Source: Neisseria meningitidis
Lineage (GTDB): Bacteria; Pseudomonadota; Gammaproteobacteria; Burkholderiales; Neisseriaceae
Assembly (NCBI RefSeq): GCF_900638555.1
Contig: NZ_LR134525.1
Location: 1,426,001 to 1,490,000 of the forward strand
Length of the DNA stretch: 64,000 nucleotides
Reading direction: 5' to 3'
The notes below the pieces were generated by a model. The model did not search any database and was not told the DNA's origin. It worked only from the letters and a program-made list of their open reading frames with translations. Below are positions 34,649 through 42,479 of the stretch, piece after piece (position 1 is the first letter of the stretch; each line of letters begins with the position of its first letter). A program made the translations under genes and the position numbers.

Positions 34649-36391
34649 TTAGAAACTGTAATTCAAGTTGAAGCCGTAAACGGTGTTGGCCGTCTGAAAA
34701 CCTTCGGGCTTGTGCAGCGGCTTGCCGGCAAATAAGTCATAAGCAAATATACCGCCTACTTTATGGCTGCCTCTGAAGCCGGCCACTGCACCCGCCAGCC
34801 GCTTGCCCGAGGCATATTGGGCACTTTCGCCCGATACCCGACCATAGTCCGCGCCGAGATAGAATTGATGGCGCGGATGGAAATGCCAGCCCAAAGTGTT
34901 CTGCCAGTAGAAACCACGCTCTCCGGAAAGGCTCTGTTCACCGTCAAATCCTCGAACGGTGTAGCGGCTGCCGATAGACAACTTGTCTTGGGCAACCAAA
35001 GGCGTTTTGTTCCATTGTGCATGGATAGCGGTTTCGTAGGAAAACTGCTGTTTGCCCAACATAAACGGGGCCGCTGCATCCAATCCGGCGGTTATGATTT
35101 TCATACGGGATGTGCCTGGAATAGTACCGCCGCCGTTTTCTTCCGGTGCGGGCATACTTTGGCGCATACCGGTACCCCGTTTGTAAGATAACTTGCCGTC
35201 CAGTTGCCAGCGGTTGAGGTAAGCACGGTGGCGCAATTCGGCTTCCCAGCCTGCAGAGCGGCGGCGTTGCACTTCGATTTCGGCATCGTCGATGTATTTA
35301 TAGGTTTGGCGTGTCCATAATTTCATTCCGACTGAAGTTTTATGAAACCTGTTACGCCAAAGCATGCGCTCGGCGGCCAGGCTGCTCTGATATTGTTTGC
35401 CGTTGTAATCGTAATTGACGGAATAGCCTTCGGTTGCTTCGTGGTAACGATGTCCATTGTGATTAAAAGAAAACAGCCATTTTTTTACGGGCACCGAATA
35501 ATGCACGCTGTAACTTCTGGATCCGCTTTCAGTTTCCGTACCGGTGGCATCAGTCAAGTCCGTTTTGTGCACCAAACCGCGTCCATATGAAACATAAAAC
35601 AAATCGCTTAAGCCCAAAGGGTTATCGAACGATAAAGCGACATTTCCTTGATATTTGCCGGTCGTTTTGCCGCCCGCATCATCTATACCGATACTGAACC
35701 GTATGGGTTTATTCTGCTGCCATTTGATCTGTAAATCGCTTTTGCCTTCTTCTTCGGACGGTATAATCTGAATATCTGTTTTAACACTCGACAAACGACG
35801 CAGGTTTTCCAAGCCCTGCTCTACATCGCGAAGATTGAGAATTTTGTTCCTATATAAGGGAAATTTGTTATTGAATGTACTAATACTGCCTTCGGCAGAC
35901 TTCCCATCCCGTTTTTCTTCATAGCGGATATCCCCTATTTCGCCTGCTGATACCCGTAATTTCAGAATTCCCGAATCCATATTCTGTGGTTGGATAATAG
36001 CTTGGGAAGTGAGGTAGCCACGCACGATCAGTATCTGTTGCGCAGCTTTTTGTAGCCTGCTCAAATTATTGGAACCTAAACACATCCCAGTTTTAAAAGC
36101 TGTTTCTTTCATGAGCACAGAAGGAAGAAAAGAAAATTTGCGCGCCGTCTTATCATCTAAACTAATGTAATTTACCCGAGTACACGGTGTTTCATCTTCA
36201 CTCAGGACATAATTGTTCTTCTCCAATGGTTGCTCGAAACGGACATTTGCATCAGTTAACAATTCAGCATCTATGTGCTGCTGACGCTGCATGGAACGGA
36301 TAAGTTCTGCATCGTTTTCATCGGCAGCTAAGGTTTTAAGGGGTATGACAGCCAGGATAACCAACAGACATGGAGCAGGAAAAAATTTCAT
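34649..36391 (-). CDS. tpsB: TpsB/HrpB outer-membrane transporter (FhaC/ShlB family)
   Basis: This 580-residue protein starts with a signal peptide (MKFFPAPCLLVILAVIPLKT ... AAD), followed by a POTRA-containing periplasmic part (about residues 70-220) and a C-terminal 16-strand beta-barrel. The barrel has the family GSRYTVRGFDGEQSLSGERG motif of the conserved loop/plug region and ends in an aromatic residue (NLNYSF). It exports TpsA across the outer membrane. It is the first gene of the island operon; 68 bp separate its start from an IS1106-like mini-element that could carry the promoter. Confidence 0.93.
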   Translation of the reverse strand: MKFFPAPCLLVILAVIPLKTLAADENDAELIRSMQRQQHIDAELLTDANVRFEQPLEKNNYVLSEDETPCTRVNYISLDDKTARKFSFLPSVLMKETAFKTGMCLGSNNLSRLQKAAQQILIVRGYLTSQAIIQPQNMDSGILKLRVSAGEIGDIRYEEKRDGKSAEGSISTFNNKFPLYRNKILNLRDVEQGLENLRRLSSVKTDIQIIPSEEEGKSDLQIKWQQNKPIRFSIGIDDAGGKTTGKYQGNVALSFDNPLGLSDLFYVSYGRGLVHKTDLTDATGTETESGSRSYSVHYSVPVKKWLFSFNHNGHRYHEATEGYSVNYDYNGKQYQSSLAAERMLWRNRFHKTSVGMKLWTRQTYKYIDDAEIEVQRRRSAGWEAELRHRAYLNRWQLDGKLSYKRGTGMRQSMPAPEENGGGTIPGTSRMKIITAGLDAAAPFMLGKQQFSYETAIHAQWNKTPLVAQDKLSIGSRYTVRGFDGEQSLSGERGFYWQNTLGWHFHPRHQFYLGADYGRVSGESAQYASGKRLAGAVAGFRGSHKVGGIFAYDLFAGKPLHKPEGFQTANTVYGFNLNYSF

Positions 36392-36460
36392 GACATCAAT
36401 ATTATTTTAGCAATATTTACTATTTTGTCATAAATTTAAAAGTATTTACAGTTATAGAAT

Positions 36461-36533
36461 GAGACCTTTGCAAAATTCCCCAAAATTCCCACCAAGACAT
36501 TTAGGGGATTTTGGGGAATTTTGCAAAGGTCTC
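36461..36533. mobile_element. 73-bp mini-element with IS1106-like inverted ends
   Basis: GAGACCTTTGCAAAATTCCC at one end is matched by its exact inverse at the other, leaving only a 31-bp centre. It cannot encode anything. It sits exactly where the CvaB-type exporter reading frame ends and the TPS island begins, so it marks one junction. Confidence 0.8.
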
Positions 36534-36538
36534 GGACA

Positions 36539-36691
36539 GTATTTTGAACGCAGTGCGCGTAAATCCGTATGGAAACCATGAAATCCCGCCACAGCCGCCA
36601 GACATGCCAAGCCGCATTCTGATATTTCTGTTTGCAGGATAACAGGCAGCTTTTTCTTTAAGCCCAAAGACAGGTTTTGCAGATGGGGCAT
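36539..36691 (-). pseudogene. CvaB-type bacteriocin ABC exporter, N-terminal C39 peptidase remnant
   Basis: The frame from 36691 reads MPHLQNLSLGLKKKLPVILQ then TEISECGLACLAAVAGFHG, the catalytic cysteine motif of C39 peptidases that remove double-glycine leaders during export. After about 51 residues the homology stops at the mini-element, and 28 unrelated residues follow to a stop at 36452. The ATPase end of such a gene lies at 16190-16508 on the same strand. The piece cannot be functional. Confidence 0.82.
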
Positions 36692-36789
36692 AGATTTCCT
36701 TTTTGAAAAATAGGGATTAGGAAGTTGGATGTATTTTAGAAAGGCCGCCTGAAAAGGTTTCAGACGACCTTTTGCGACTAGCTGCTATT

Positions 36790-36960
36790 TTATTTAAAGC
36801 TTTTCTCTAACAAACGAGCTAATATTTTTCCTGTAATAAAACAGATAAAAAACAGCATCCAATACGTCAGATTGGAAAAATCGGTCGTATAGAGAATCAA
36901 CATATAAAGAAGCAGCATGATGCCGAGTGCGATGAATTGATAATGTTTGGCAAACATCAT
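36790..36960 (-). CDS. 56-residue two-helix membrane protein, probable bacteriocin immunity
   Basis: An intact ATG-to-TAA frame starts MMFAKHYQFIALGIMLLLYM and has two hydrophobic helices joined by a short polar loop, then a basic tail (LARLLEKSFK). A strong GAGGAGG ribosome site precedes it. It begins 14 bp after the end of precursor peptide 2. Small two-helix proteins directly after the structural gene are typical immunity proteins of class II microcins. It seems to have stayed intact while the peptide decayed. Confidence 0.65.
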   Translation of the reverse strand: MMFAKHYQFIALGIMLLLYMLILYTTDFSNLTYWMLFFICFITGKILARLLEKSFK

Positions 36961-36974
36961 GACCTCCTCAACTA

Positions 36975-37405
36975 TTAAGGCAAACCGCCTGAATATTCTC
37001 GTTCAATCGTTTCGGCAATTTCCCTATAACGTCGATACCATGACCAGTCGAAATTTTCAATGGCATGGCTCGCAAACGTACCAAATTCAGGCATCCCTAT
37101 GCGGCTACCTGCTAAAGCTCCGATTGTAGCTCCCCAACCAGGCGGATTACTGAACGTATTGTTTGGCAATCCTAAAGATTTATCAGGATTTCCCGTATCG
37201 TTAAGCCCTGCAGATTCGCAAATTTCGCAATAATATGAGCTTTGTTACGCATTACCTGAGCCTCCGACCCAAGTCATTTCATGAACACATATAGTGGATT
37301 AAATTTAAATCAGGACAAGGCGACGAAGCCGCAGACAGTACAAATAGTACGGCAAGGCGAGGCAACGCTGTACTGGTTTTTGTTAATCCACTATAAAACT
37401 CTCAT
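36975..37405 (-). pseudogene. Double-glycine microcin precursor 2, broken by a Correia element and a stop
   Basis: The ATG at 37405, behind AAGGAG, gives MRVL and is then interrupted by a Correia element (37290-37395). Removing the element with one copy of the TA restores MRVLCVHEMTWVGG, a double-glycine leader, followed by SGNA, an in-frame TAA, and then an open frame QSSYYCEICESAGLNDTGNP through GWGATIGALAGSRIGMPEFG to the TAA at 36975. The mature peptide would be about 94 residues with a glycine/alanine-rich helix. Both lesions prevent expression. Confidence 0.7.
37290..37395. repeat. Correia element, short class (106 bp), inside a leader peptide
   Basis: The element begins TATAGTGGATTAAATTTAA and ends TTTTTGTTAATCCACTATA, without the internal block of the long class. 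It is inserted after codon 4 of microcin precursor 2, with TA duplicated. Confidence 0.92.
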
Positions 37406-37586
37406 TTTGAAACTCCTTGTATCGTTAATCAAACAATCAAAAGGGCAGATGCCCTATCCTTGCTTTTACAGACGGAGTGCCTGTAAAAGAGGATGGTTTC
37501 AGGCAGTTTTGAAGTTTGTGTTTTTTATTGTCTTCTGGTCGTCTGAAAAGGTTTCAGACAACTTCTTTATCTTTCAGCCTCAAGTC

Positions 37587-38862
37587 TTACAGTTTGCCCG
37601 ACATACTATAAATCAGCTCCAATACCCATTCGTACAGCCGCCGTTTCTCGTGCAGGATGTCTGCTTCCAACGTCATGCCGATTTGCAGCGGTTTTTCCTC
37701 ACCGTATGCAGTGATGGTTGGTTTGTCGGGTTTTATTTTCACGAGATAAACAGGTTCGTTGCTCTTCGCCAAATCGGAGGATACCATGCCCAATCCCGAC
37801 AATTCCTGTCTGCCCAGTGCCGTTTTTGCTACTGATACGACACTGCCGGAAGCAAGCCCGAATTTTTGATAGGGATATGCCTGATAACGTAGGACAACCT
37901 TGTCTTTCGGCTTGATAAAGCCTGCTGCACTGCTGGGGATATATAGATGGGCATATAGCTCGGTACGTTCGGGAACAATGCTCAAGAGCAGTTTGGAAGG
38001 ATCAACCTGCTGTCCGACTTCGACGTTCGGTATTGCTATATAACCCGACCGTCCTGCACGGATGATTTGTTCAGAGCGCATTTCAAAATCCAAAACTTCT
38101 TGAGAAATATCGGCAATGGTGCGTTCAAGCCAGCTTTGTTCTGTCTCATGCCGCTTGGGGGAGGCTGGCCAATGTCAGATTCTGCGTGCGGATTTCCTGA
38201 AGCAGCCCGACTTCTTCTCGGCGGTAGGCATCAAGTTTGGCTTTCTGCTCTAAAAGCTCTGCCTTGACATTCATCATTTCTTGTTTTGGCACTGCATCAT
38301 TGGCGGATAGGAAACGATATTTCTGCAACATTTCTTCCGCAAGTCTAATGCGCCTTTTCTGACCGTCTATCTGTTGCGAAATATGGAGTTCCTGGTTTTC
38401 CAAACGTTCGACAGTTGCTTTAAGGCTGCGCGTTTCATTCTCGTGTATCAGCTTCAGACGACCCAGTTCCTGTTCTGCCAACGTTTTCTTCAAAACTGCC
38501 TCCGTTTTCAACTGCTGCTGCACGCTACCTCCTGCGCCGAAACGTGAGGTCGAAAGCGCAAATAGCTTGTCGCCAGCCTTAACCTTTTCTCCATCTTCCA
38601 CGAATTTCGCTGTAATTGTCCCCGTATCCGGTGCATACACCCTGATTACGCCCGATGCAGGTAAAATTTGTCCCTCCACTGTTGTCTTTCGCGTATAGTT
38701 ACCAAATATCAAAAACAGGATAATCAATAACGCAGATATCGATGCAAATGTCGTCCATAGGGAAAATGACAACGGTCGTGTCAGAATCACTTTACCCGTC
38801 AGGCTGGTTTGGCGGGCAACGGCGACTTCGGGACGGAAGAAGGGTTGCTTGGGTCTATTCAT
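37587..38862 (-). pseudogene. HlyD/CvaA-type membrane fusion protein, frameshifted
   Basis: The frame from 38862 has a cytoplasmic start, one membrane helix (ALLIILFLIFGN), the lipoyl-like IRVYAPDTGTITAKFVEDGE segment and a long coiled coil, then stops after SLPQAA near 38146. A second frame continues PKRHETEQSWLERTIADISQ and the C-terminal beta part to MSGKL at 37587. The shift falls in a C run (CTCCCCCAAG) near 38155; one C fewer would restore SLPKRHETE. In colicin V systems this protein links the ABC exporter to TolC. The full protein would have about 424 residues. Confidence 0.82.
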
Positions 38863-38922
38863 AAAATTGAAGTTAAGAAAGTTTCAGACGACCCCTAGAG
38901 ATTGTCTGGACGATGAGAAATA

Positions 38923-39275
38923 TCAGCAGTAATCTGTACCGTCAGTGTAGCCGTTTCCTGATTTATCTGCTTTTGTTGCGGGAGCAGTTAATCCATGTTC
39001 AATCTCAAAGATTGGTCTTCCGTTATAAGGAGGTGCATTAACGGCATCATTTACCCAATTACGAGTCACATTGTATACACCATTTGCACCAGCAGCACCG
39101 TAAGCATTTTTCGGCAGATAATAAACTGCCGCTGCGGCAGCAGGTATTGCAACCAAATCCCCCATGTGGGACCTCCTTTGGTTGTGGCAGCATTAGCTAC
39201 ATTTCCAGCTATATTGTCTGTTACAGGACCTCCCCCTGAAACCAGCTTCAATTCATGAAGTTGAAGTTCAATCAT
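38923..39275 (-). pseudogene. Double-glycine microcin precursor 1, frameshifted
   Basis: The ATG at 39275, behind AAAAGGAG, gives the 15-residue leader MIELQLHELKLVSGG, the same length and pattern as the colicin V leader. The mature part begins GPVTDNIAGNVANAATTKGG. At CACATGGGGGATTTGG (near 39160) the run has five G; six would join GPTW to GDLVAIPAAAAAVYY and continue in frame to GNGYTDGTDYC at 38923, a 102-residue mature peptide. As it stands the frame leaves after about 37 residues. The start overlaps the stop of the preceding small membrane protein. Confidence 0.75.
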
Positions 39276-39507
39276 TTTTATACTCCTTTTCTTGGTTGGT
39301 ATTCCTAAAAATTCGGCTAACAAAAACATATGGCAGATATATTGAAAAAAAATTCAAAGTACCCTGAATAAAATTCAAATTCCAACTATATTTGTTAATG
39401 TAGTCGAGAAGAAACATATCTGATAAAAAATATAGCACTTGATAACAAGCTATTACTAATATTACGAAAAATGTAAATTGCTTCCAGTTTTTCATAGAAT
39501 CCCTCAC
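39268..39507 (-). CDS. 79-residue two-helix membrane protein, microcin locus
   Basis: This small protein has two hydrophobic segments (FTFFVILVIACYQVLYFL and FFSIYLPYVFV) and a charged C-terminus. It overlaps the end of the JmjC gene by four bases and the start of microcin precursor 1 by eight, so the three are translationally coupled. It could be the immunity protein of precursor 1 or an accessory membrane protein. The family is not recognised. Confidence 0.62.
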   Translation of the reverse strand: MRDSMKNWKQFTFFVILVIACYQVLYFLSDMFLLDYINKYSWNLNFIQGTLNFFSIYLPYVFVSRIFRNTNQEKEYKND

Positions 39508-40658
39508 AAAATTTCCAGAAAATCTAACTCTATCAACTGATAAATCAACTTCCTAACTTCTTCATATTTTCCCTGATTGAAGTTAACCAGTAGATTTTTC
39601 AACAATAACGGTTCATTCTTACCGATGTGTTCTAACACTTTTTTCCCCAACTCATCTACGCTTATCTTCATCCCATTCCCAATCAAATATCCCTTTTCCA
39701 ACGTATCCAAATTATTGGCATTTAATCTCAACCTGACGTCGTCTGAAAGCGGAGTAGCGTTGGGATTCGCGAACTGTTCGAGATGAAAAGCGGTATCGGT
39801 ACGTTCTTTGCCGAGGAAGTCTTCACTGAAGGCTTCGTAATTGACGGGGTCGGCAATCATGGCAGCAATTTGTGCGGCAGTATCGTTGATACGCGTCCTA
39901 TCTTGCTCCCAGTCTGAGAAACTGTGGCGCAGACTTTCTATGGTGGGGAATTTCTTCATTAGCCACTCGAGGTAATTATAGCCGTTGGGCGGAAAGGTAC
40001 CGACAGCGAGGTGGAAGGTTTCACAGCCGAGCGGGATAGGTCTGTGCCACCAACCGCGCGGGATGTAGAGGACATCACCTGCTTCAAGGATAATATCCAT
40101 ATCGATATGTTCAGGAATGGAAATATCAGTATCTTTAGTCTGTTGCATATACAATGGCATAGGGAAATCAGGGGCAGTAAGTTGCCAACGTTTCTTGCCG
40201 AAAAGCTGGATGGCATACACATCTCGGATGTCCCAATGGTTTTTATAAGATTCGTCGCTGCCAAAAGCAAGATATCCACTAACAATAGTATGTGCGCCGG
40301 CAAAGCGGGCGACTTGACGGGCGATATGGTCTGAAAACGGCTCGTTGTTAATATGGTTATAGACTAACGACGCACCATTCTTCATATGTTCGTAGATAAC
40401 GGATTTAATAAAACGGTAGCGAGTTTTGCCCAAATCGTCGAAACTTTCGACGTATTCTTCTTTAGGAACGATTGCGCCTTTTTTACGCAGATGAAACAGC
40501 GGTGCGGTTGGGTCTGCTCGTTGGTATATCTCGTTGATATCTTTCCAAGATGCGGATTCGAGATTCCGAACCGCTCCTTTAAAGAGCTTGGGCTTTTGAT
40601 ACAGATAAGTCTGTCGGAACGTTTTAGGACTAATGCCGAAGTCGAGATGGATGCTCAT
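39504..40658 (-). CDS. JmjC/cupin-4 oxygenase-like protein, head of the microcin operon
   Basis: This 384-residue protein has a cupin/JmjC fold with the iron site H-x-D in NHWDIRDVY and a distal histidine in PRGWWHRPIP, plus the FGKKRWQLTAP segment typical of RoxA/MINA-like 2-oxoglutarate oxygenases. A C-terminal winged-helix-like part follows (about residues 270-384). These enzymes hydroxylate protein side chains. It overlaps the next gene and heads an operon of microcin genes, so modification of the peptide, rather than of a ribosomal protein, is a reasonable hypothesis. It is intact. Confidence 0.75.
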   Translation of the reverse strand: MSIHLDFGISPKTFRQTYLYQKPKLFKGAVRNLESASWKDINEIYQRADPTAPLFHLRKKGAIVPKEEYVESFDDLGKTRYRFIKSVIYEHMKNGASLVYNHINNEPFSDHIARQVARFAGAHTIVSGYLAFGSDESYKNHWDIRDVYAIQLFGKKRWQLTAPDFPMPLYMQQTKDTDISIPEHIDMDIILEAGDVLYIPRGWWHRPIPLGCETFHLAVGTFPPNGYNYLEWLMKKFPTIESLRHSFSDWEQDRTRINDTAAQIAAMIADPVNYEAFSEDFLGKERTDTAFHLEQFANPNATPLSDDVRLRLNANNLDTLEKGYLIGNGMKISVDELGKKVLEHIGKNEPLLLKNLLVNFNQGKYEEVRKLIYQLIELDFLEIL

Positions 40659-40763
40659 TACTTCCCCTTACTCAGAAAATATTTAAAATTTATAATGTTA
40701 CATATATTTACAAATATTAAAGTTTTTTTTGTGTGTGCGTCAAGGAATTGTTGCCAATTTTGT

Positions 40764-40869
40764 TATAGTGGATTAACAAAAATCAGGAAAAGGCGACGAA
40801 ACCGCAGACAGTACAAATAGTACGGCAAGGCGAGGCAACGCTGTACTGGTTTAAATTTAATCCACTATA
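40764..40869. repeat. Correia element, short class (106 bp)
   Basis: It begins TATAGTGGATTAACAAAAA and ends TTTAAATTTAATCCACTATA, lacking the internal block. It lies upstream of the JmjC gene (start at 40658) and may supply or disturb that promoter. Confidence 0.92.
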
Positions 40870-40941
40870 AAAATTTGTTTTGTTTCCAAACGAAAAAAAG
40901 CGGTTTGTTTTTTGTTGTTAACATTTTTATTGTAATTAAAT

Positions 40942-40978
40942 AAAAGGTCGTCTGAAAACGGTTTTCAGACGACCTTTT
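40942..40978. terminator. Inverted DUS-variant hairpin before the 97-residue gene
   Basis: AAAAGGTCGTCTGAAAAC and GTTTTCAGACGACCTTTT form a perfect stem with one base changed from the uptake sequence (GGTCGTCTGAA). The variant form GTCGTCTGAA is frequent in related Neisseria species. Confidence 0.75.
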
Positions 40979-41019
40979 GCTATAATCGGGCTTCATCGCC
41001 CCGTTCGGTTTGGAACCTT

Positions 41020-41313
41020 ATGAAAACCCTCGTCCTCCTCCTGCTTTCCTTCTCCACGACCACCGCTTTCGCCGCATACGGTTTGGGTTTGGGGCAGGCA
41101 CCGAAATATCCTGCCGACTTTCGCGCCTACGGTTATGTTTATTCCGGACGGCAGGGCTGGGTTTTAAAAACAGAGGCGGATGCCATTAAATTAGACACGC
41201 TTTTCAAACGCTTTGTGTACCGTCCTTCCGCCGCCAATCAAAACCCCGTCGGACAAGCCGTCGGACAGCGTTCGGACGGCATACCCGCCAACCACACAAA
41301 GGAAAAACCATGA
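41020..41313 (+). CDS. 97-residue exported protein sharing a segment with YihY
   Basis: The protein has a signal peptide ([20 protein letters not shown], cleavage near residue 18) and a short mature part. Residues about 37-75 ([20 protein letters not shown]...LFKRFVYRP) match the cytoplasmic C-terminal domain of the YihY protein encoded at 14943-16169. A cytoplasmic segment behind a signal peptide is odd and suggests a gene fusion. Its stop overlaps the argC start by four bases (ATGA), so it is cotranslated with argC. Confidence 0.7.
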   Translation: MKTLVLLLLSFSTTTAFAAYGLGLGQAPKYPADFRAYGYVYSGRQGWVLKTEADAIKLDTLFKRFVYRPSAANQNPVGQAVGQRSDGIPANHTKEKP

Positions 41314-42353
41314 GTAAAAAAATCAAAGTCGGCATTGTCGGCGCGACGGGCTACACGGGCGTGGAACTGCTGCGCCTGCTTGCCGCCCATCCCGATGTCG
41401 AAGTCGCCGCCGTAACCAGCCGCAGCGAAGCGGGAACTGCAGTTGCCGATTACTTTCCGAGTTTGCGCGGCGTGTACGGCCTCGCCTTCCAAACGCCCGA
41501 CGAGGCAGGTTTGGAACAATGCGACATCGTCTTCTTCGCCACGCCCAACGGCATCGCCATGAAAGACGCGCCGCGCCTGATTGAACAGGGCGTGCGCGTC
41601 ATCGACCTTTCCGCCGACTTCCGCATACGGGACATTCCGACCTGGGAACACTGGTACGGCATGACCCACGCCGCCCCCGACCTCGTTTCCCAAGCCGTGT
41701 ACGGATTGAGCGAACTCAACCGCGAAGCCGTCGCACAGGCACGCCTCGTCGCCAACCCCGGCTGCTACCCGACCTGCGTATCCCTGCCGCTCGTGCCGCT
41801 GTTGCGGCAATGCCGTCTGAAGCCCGGTATGCCGCTGATTGCCGACTGCAAATCCGGCGTGTCCGGCGCGGGCAGGAAAGGCAATGTCGGTTCGCTGTTG
41901 TGCGAAGCCGGCGACAACTTCAAAGCCTACGGCATAGCCGGACACCGCCACCTGCCCGAAATCAGGCAGACCATCGCCGGGCTTCAGGACGGCATCGCCG
42001 AAGGATTCGTGTTCACGCCGCACCTCGCGCCGATGATACGCGGTATGCACGCCACCGTTTACCTCCACCTTTCAGACGGCATCTGCCCCGAAACCATCCT
42101 GCGCGACTATTACCGCGACAGCCTGTTCGTGGACATCCTGCCCGCCGGTTCGACACCCGAAACCCGCAGCGTGCGCGGCGCAAACCTCTGCCGCATCAGC
42201 ATCCAACAGGCGGCGCAATCCGATGTGTGGGTCGTCCTTTCCGTCATCGACAACCTCGTCAAAGGCGCGGCGGGACAGGCGGTGCAAAATATGAACATCA
42301 TGTTCGGACTGAAGGAAACACACGGCTTGGACGCAATCCCCCTGCTCCCCTGA
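41310..42353 (+). CDS. argC: N-acetyl-gamma-glutamyl-phosphate reductase
   Basis: This 347-residue enzyme catalyses the third step of arginine synthesis, reducing N-acetylglutamyl phosphate with NADPH. The N-terminal nucleotide fold is [18 protein letters not shown], the active cysteine lies in [10 protein letters not shown], and the catalytic histidine in GHRHLPEI. Length is normal. No other arg genes are near. An intrinsic terminator follows. Confidence 0.96.
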   Translation: MSKKIKVGIVGATGYTGVELLRLLAAHPDVEVAAVTSRSEAGTAVADYFPSLRGVYGLAFQTPDEAGLEQCDIVFFATPNGIAMKDAPRLIEQGVRVIDLSADFRIRDIPTWEHWYGMTHAAPDLVSQAVYGLSELNREAVAQARLVANPGCYPTCVSLPLVPLLRQCRLKPGMPLIADCKSGVSGAGRKGNVGSLLCEAGDNFKAYGIAGHRHLPEIRQTIAGLQDGIAEGFVFTPHLAPMIRGMHATVYLHLSDGICPETILRDYYRDSLFVDILPAGSTPETRSVRGANLCRISIQQAAQSDVWVVLSVIDNLVKGAAGQAVQNMNIMFGLKETHGLDAIPLLP

Positions 42354-42367
42354 AACGCAAACGGCAA

Positions 42368-42395
42368 ACCGCAGGTATCGTGCCTGCGGTTTTTT
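42368..42395 (+). terminator. Intrinsic terminator after argC
   Basis: ACCGCAGG and CCTGCGGT pair around a seven-base loop and are followed by a T run, 15 bp past the argC stop. Confidence 0.9.
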
Positions 42396-42479
42396 GATGC
42401 CATCTGAAAGTGGCGGTTTTTTAGGTTCAGACGGCTTTTGGCTCATTATTCCGCGAAAACAAAAATCTAAAATACCGTC

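Noticed and set aside
36452..36538. Possibility that the 79-codon peptidase frame is a complete small gene
   Set aside because: The last 28 codons run through the IS1106-like mini-element and share nothing with C39 peptidases, so it is a truncated gene.
37441..37586. A further small gene between precursor 2 and the HlyD-type gene
   Set aside because: No start with a ribosome site and no open frame with plausible content on either strand; it holds only DUS-like GTCGTCTGAAAAG hairpin sequence.
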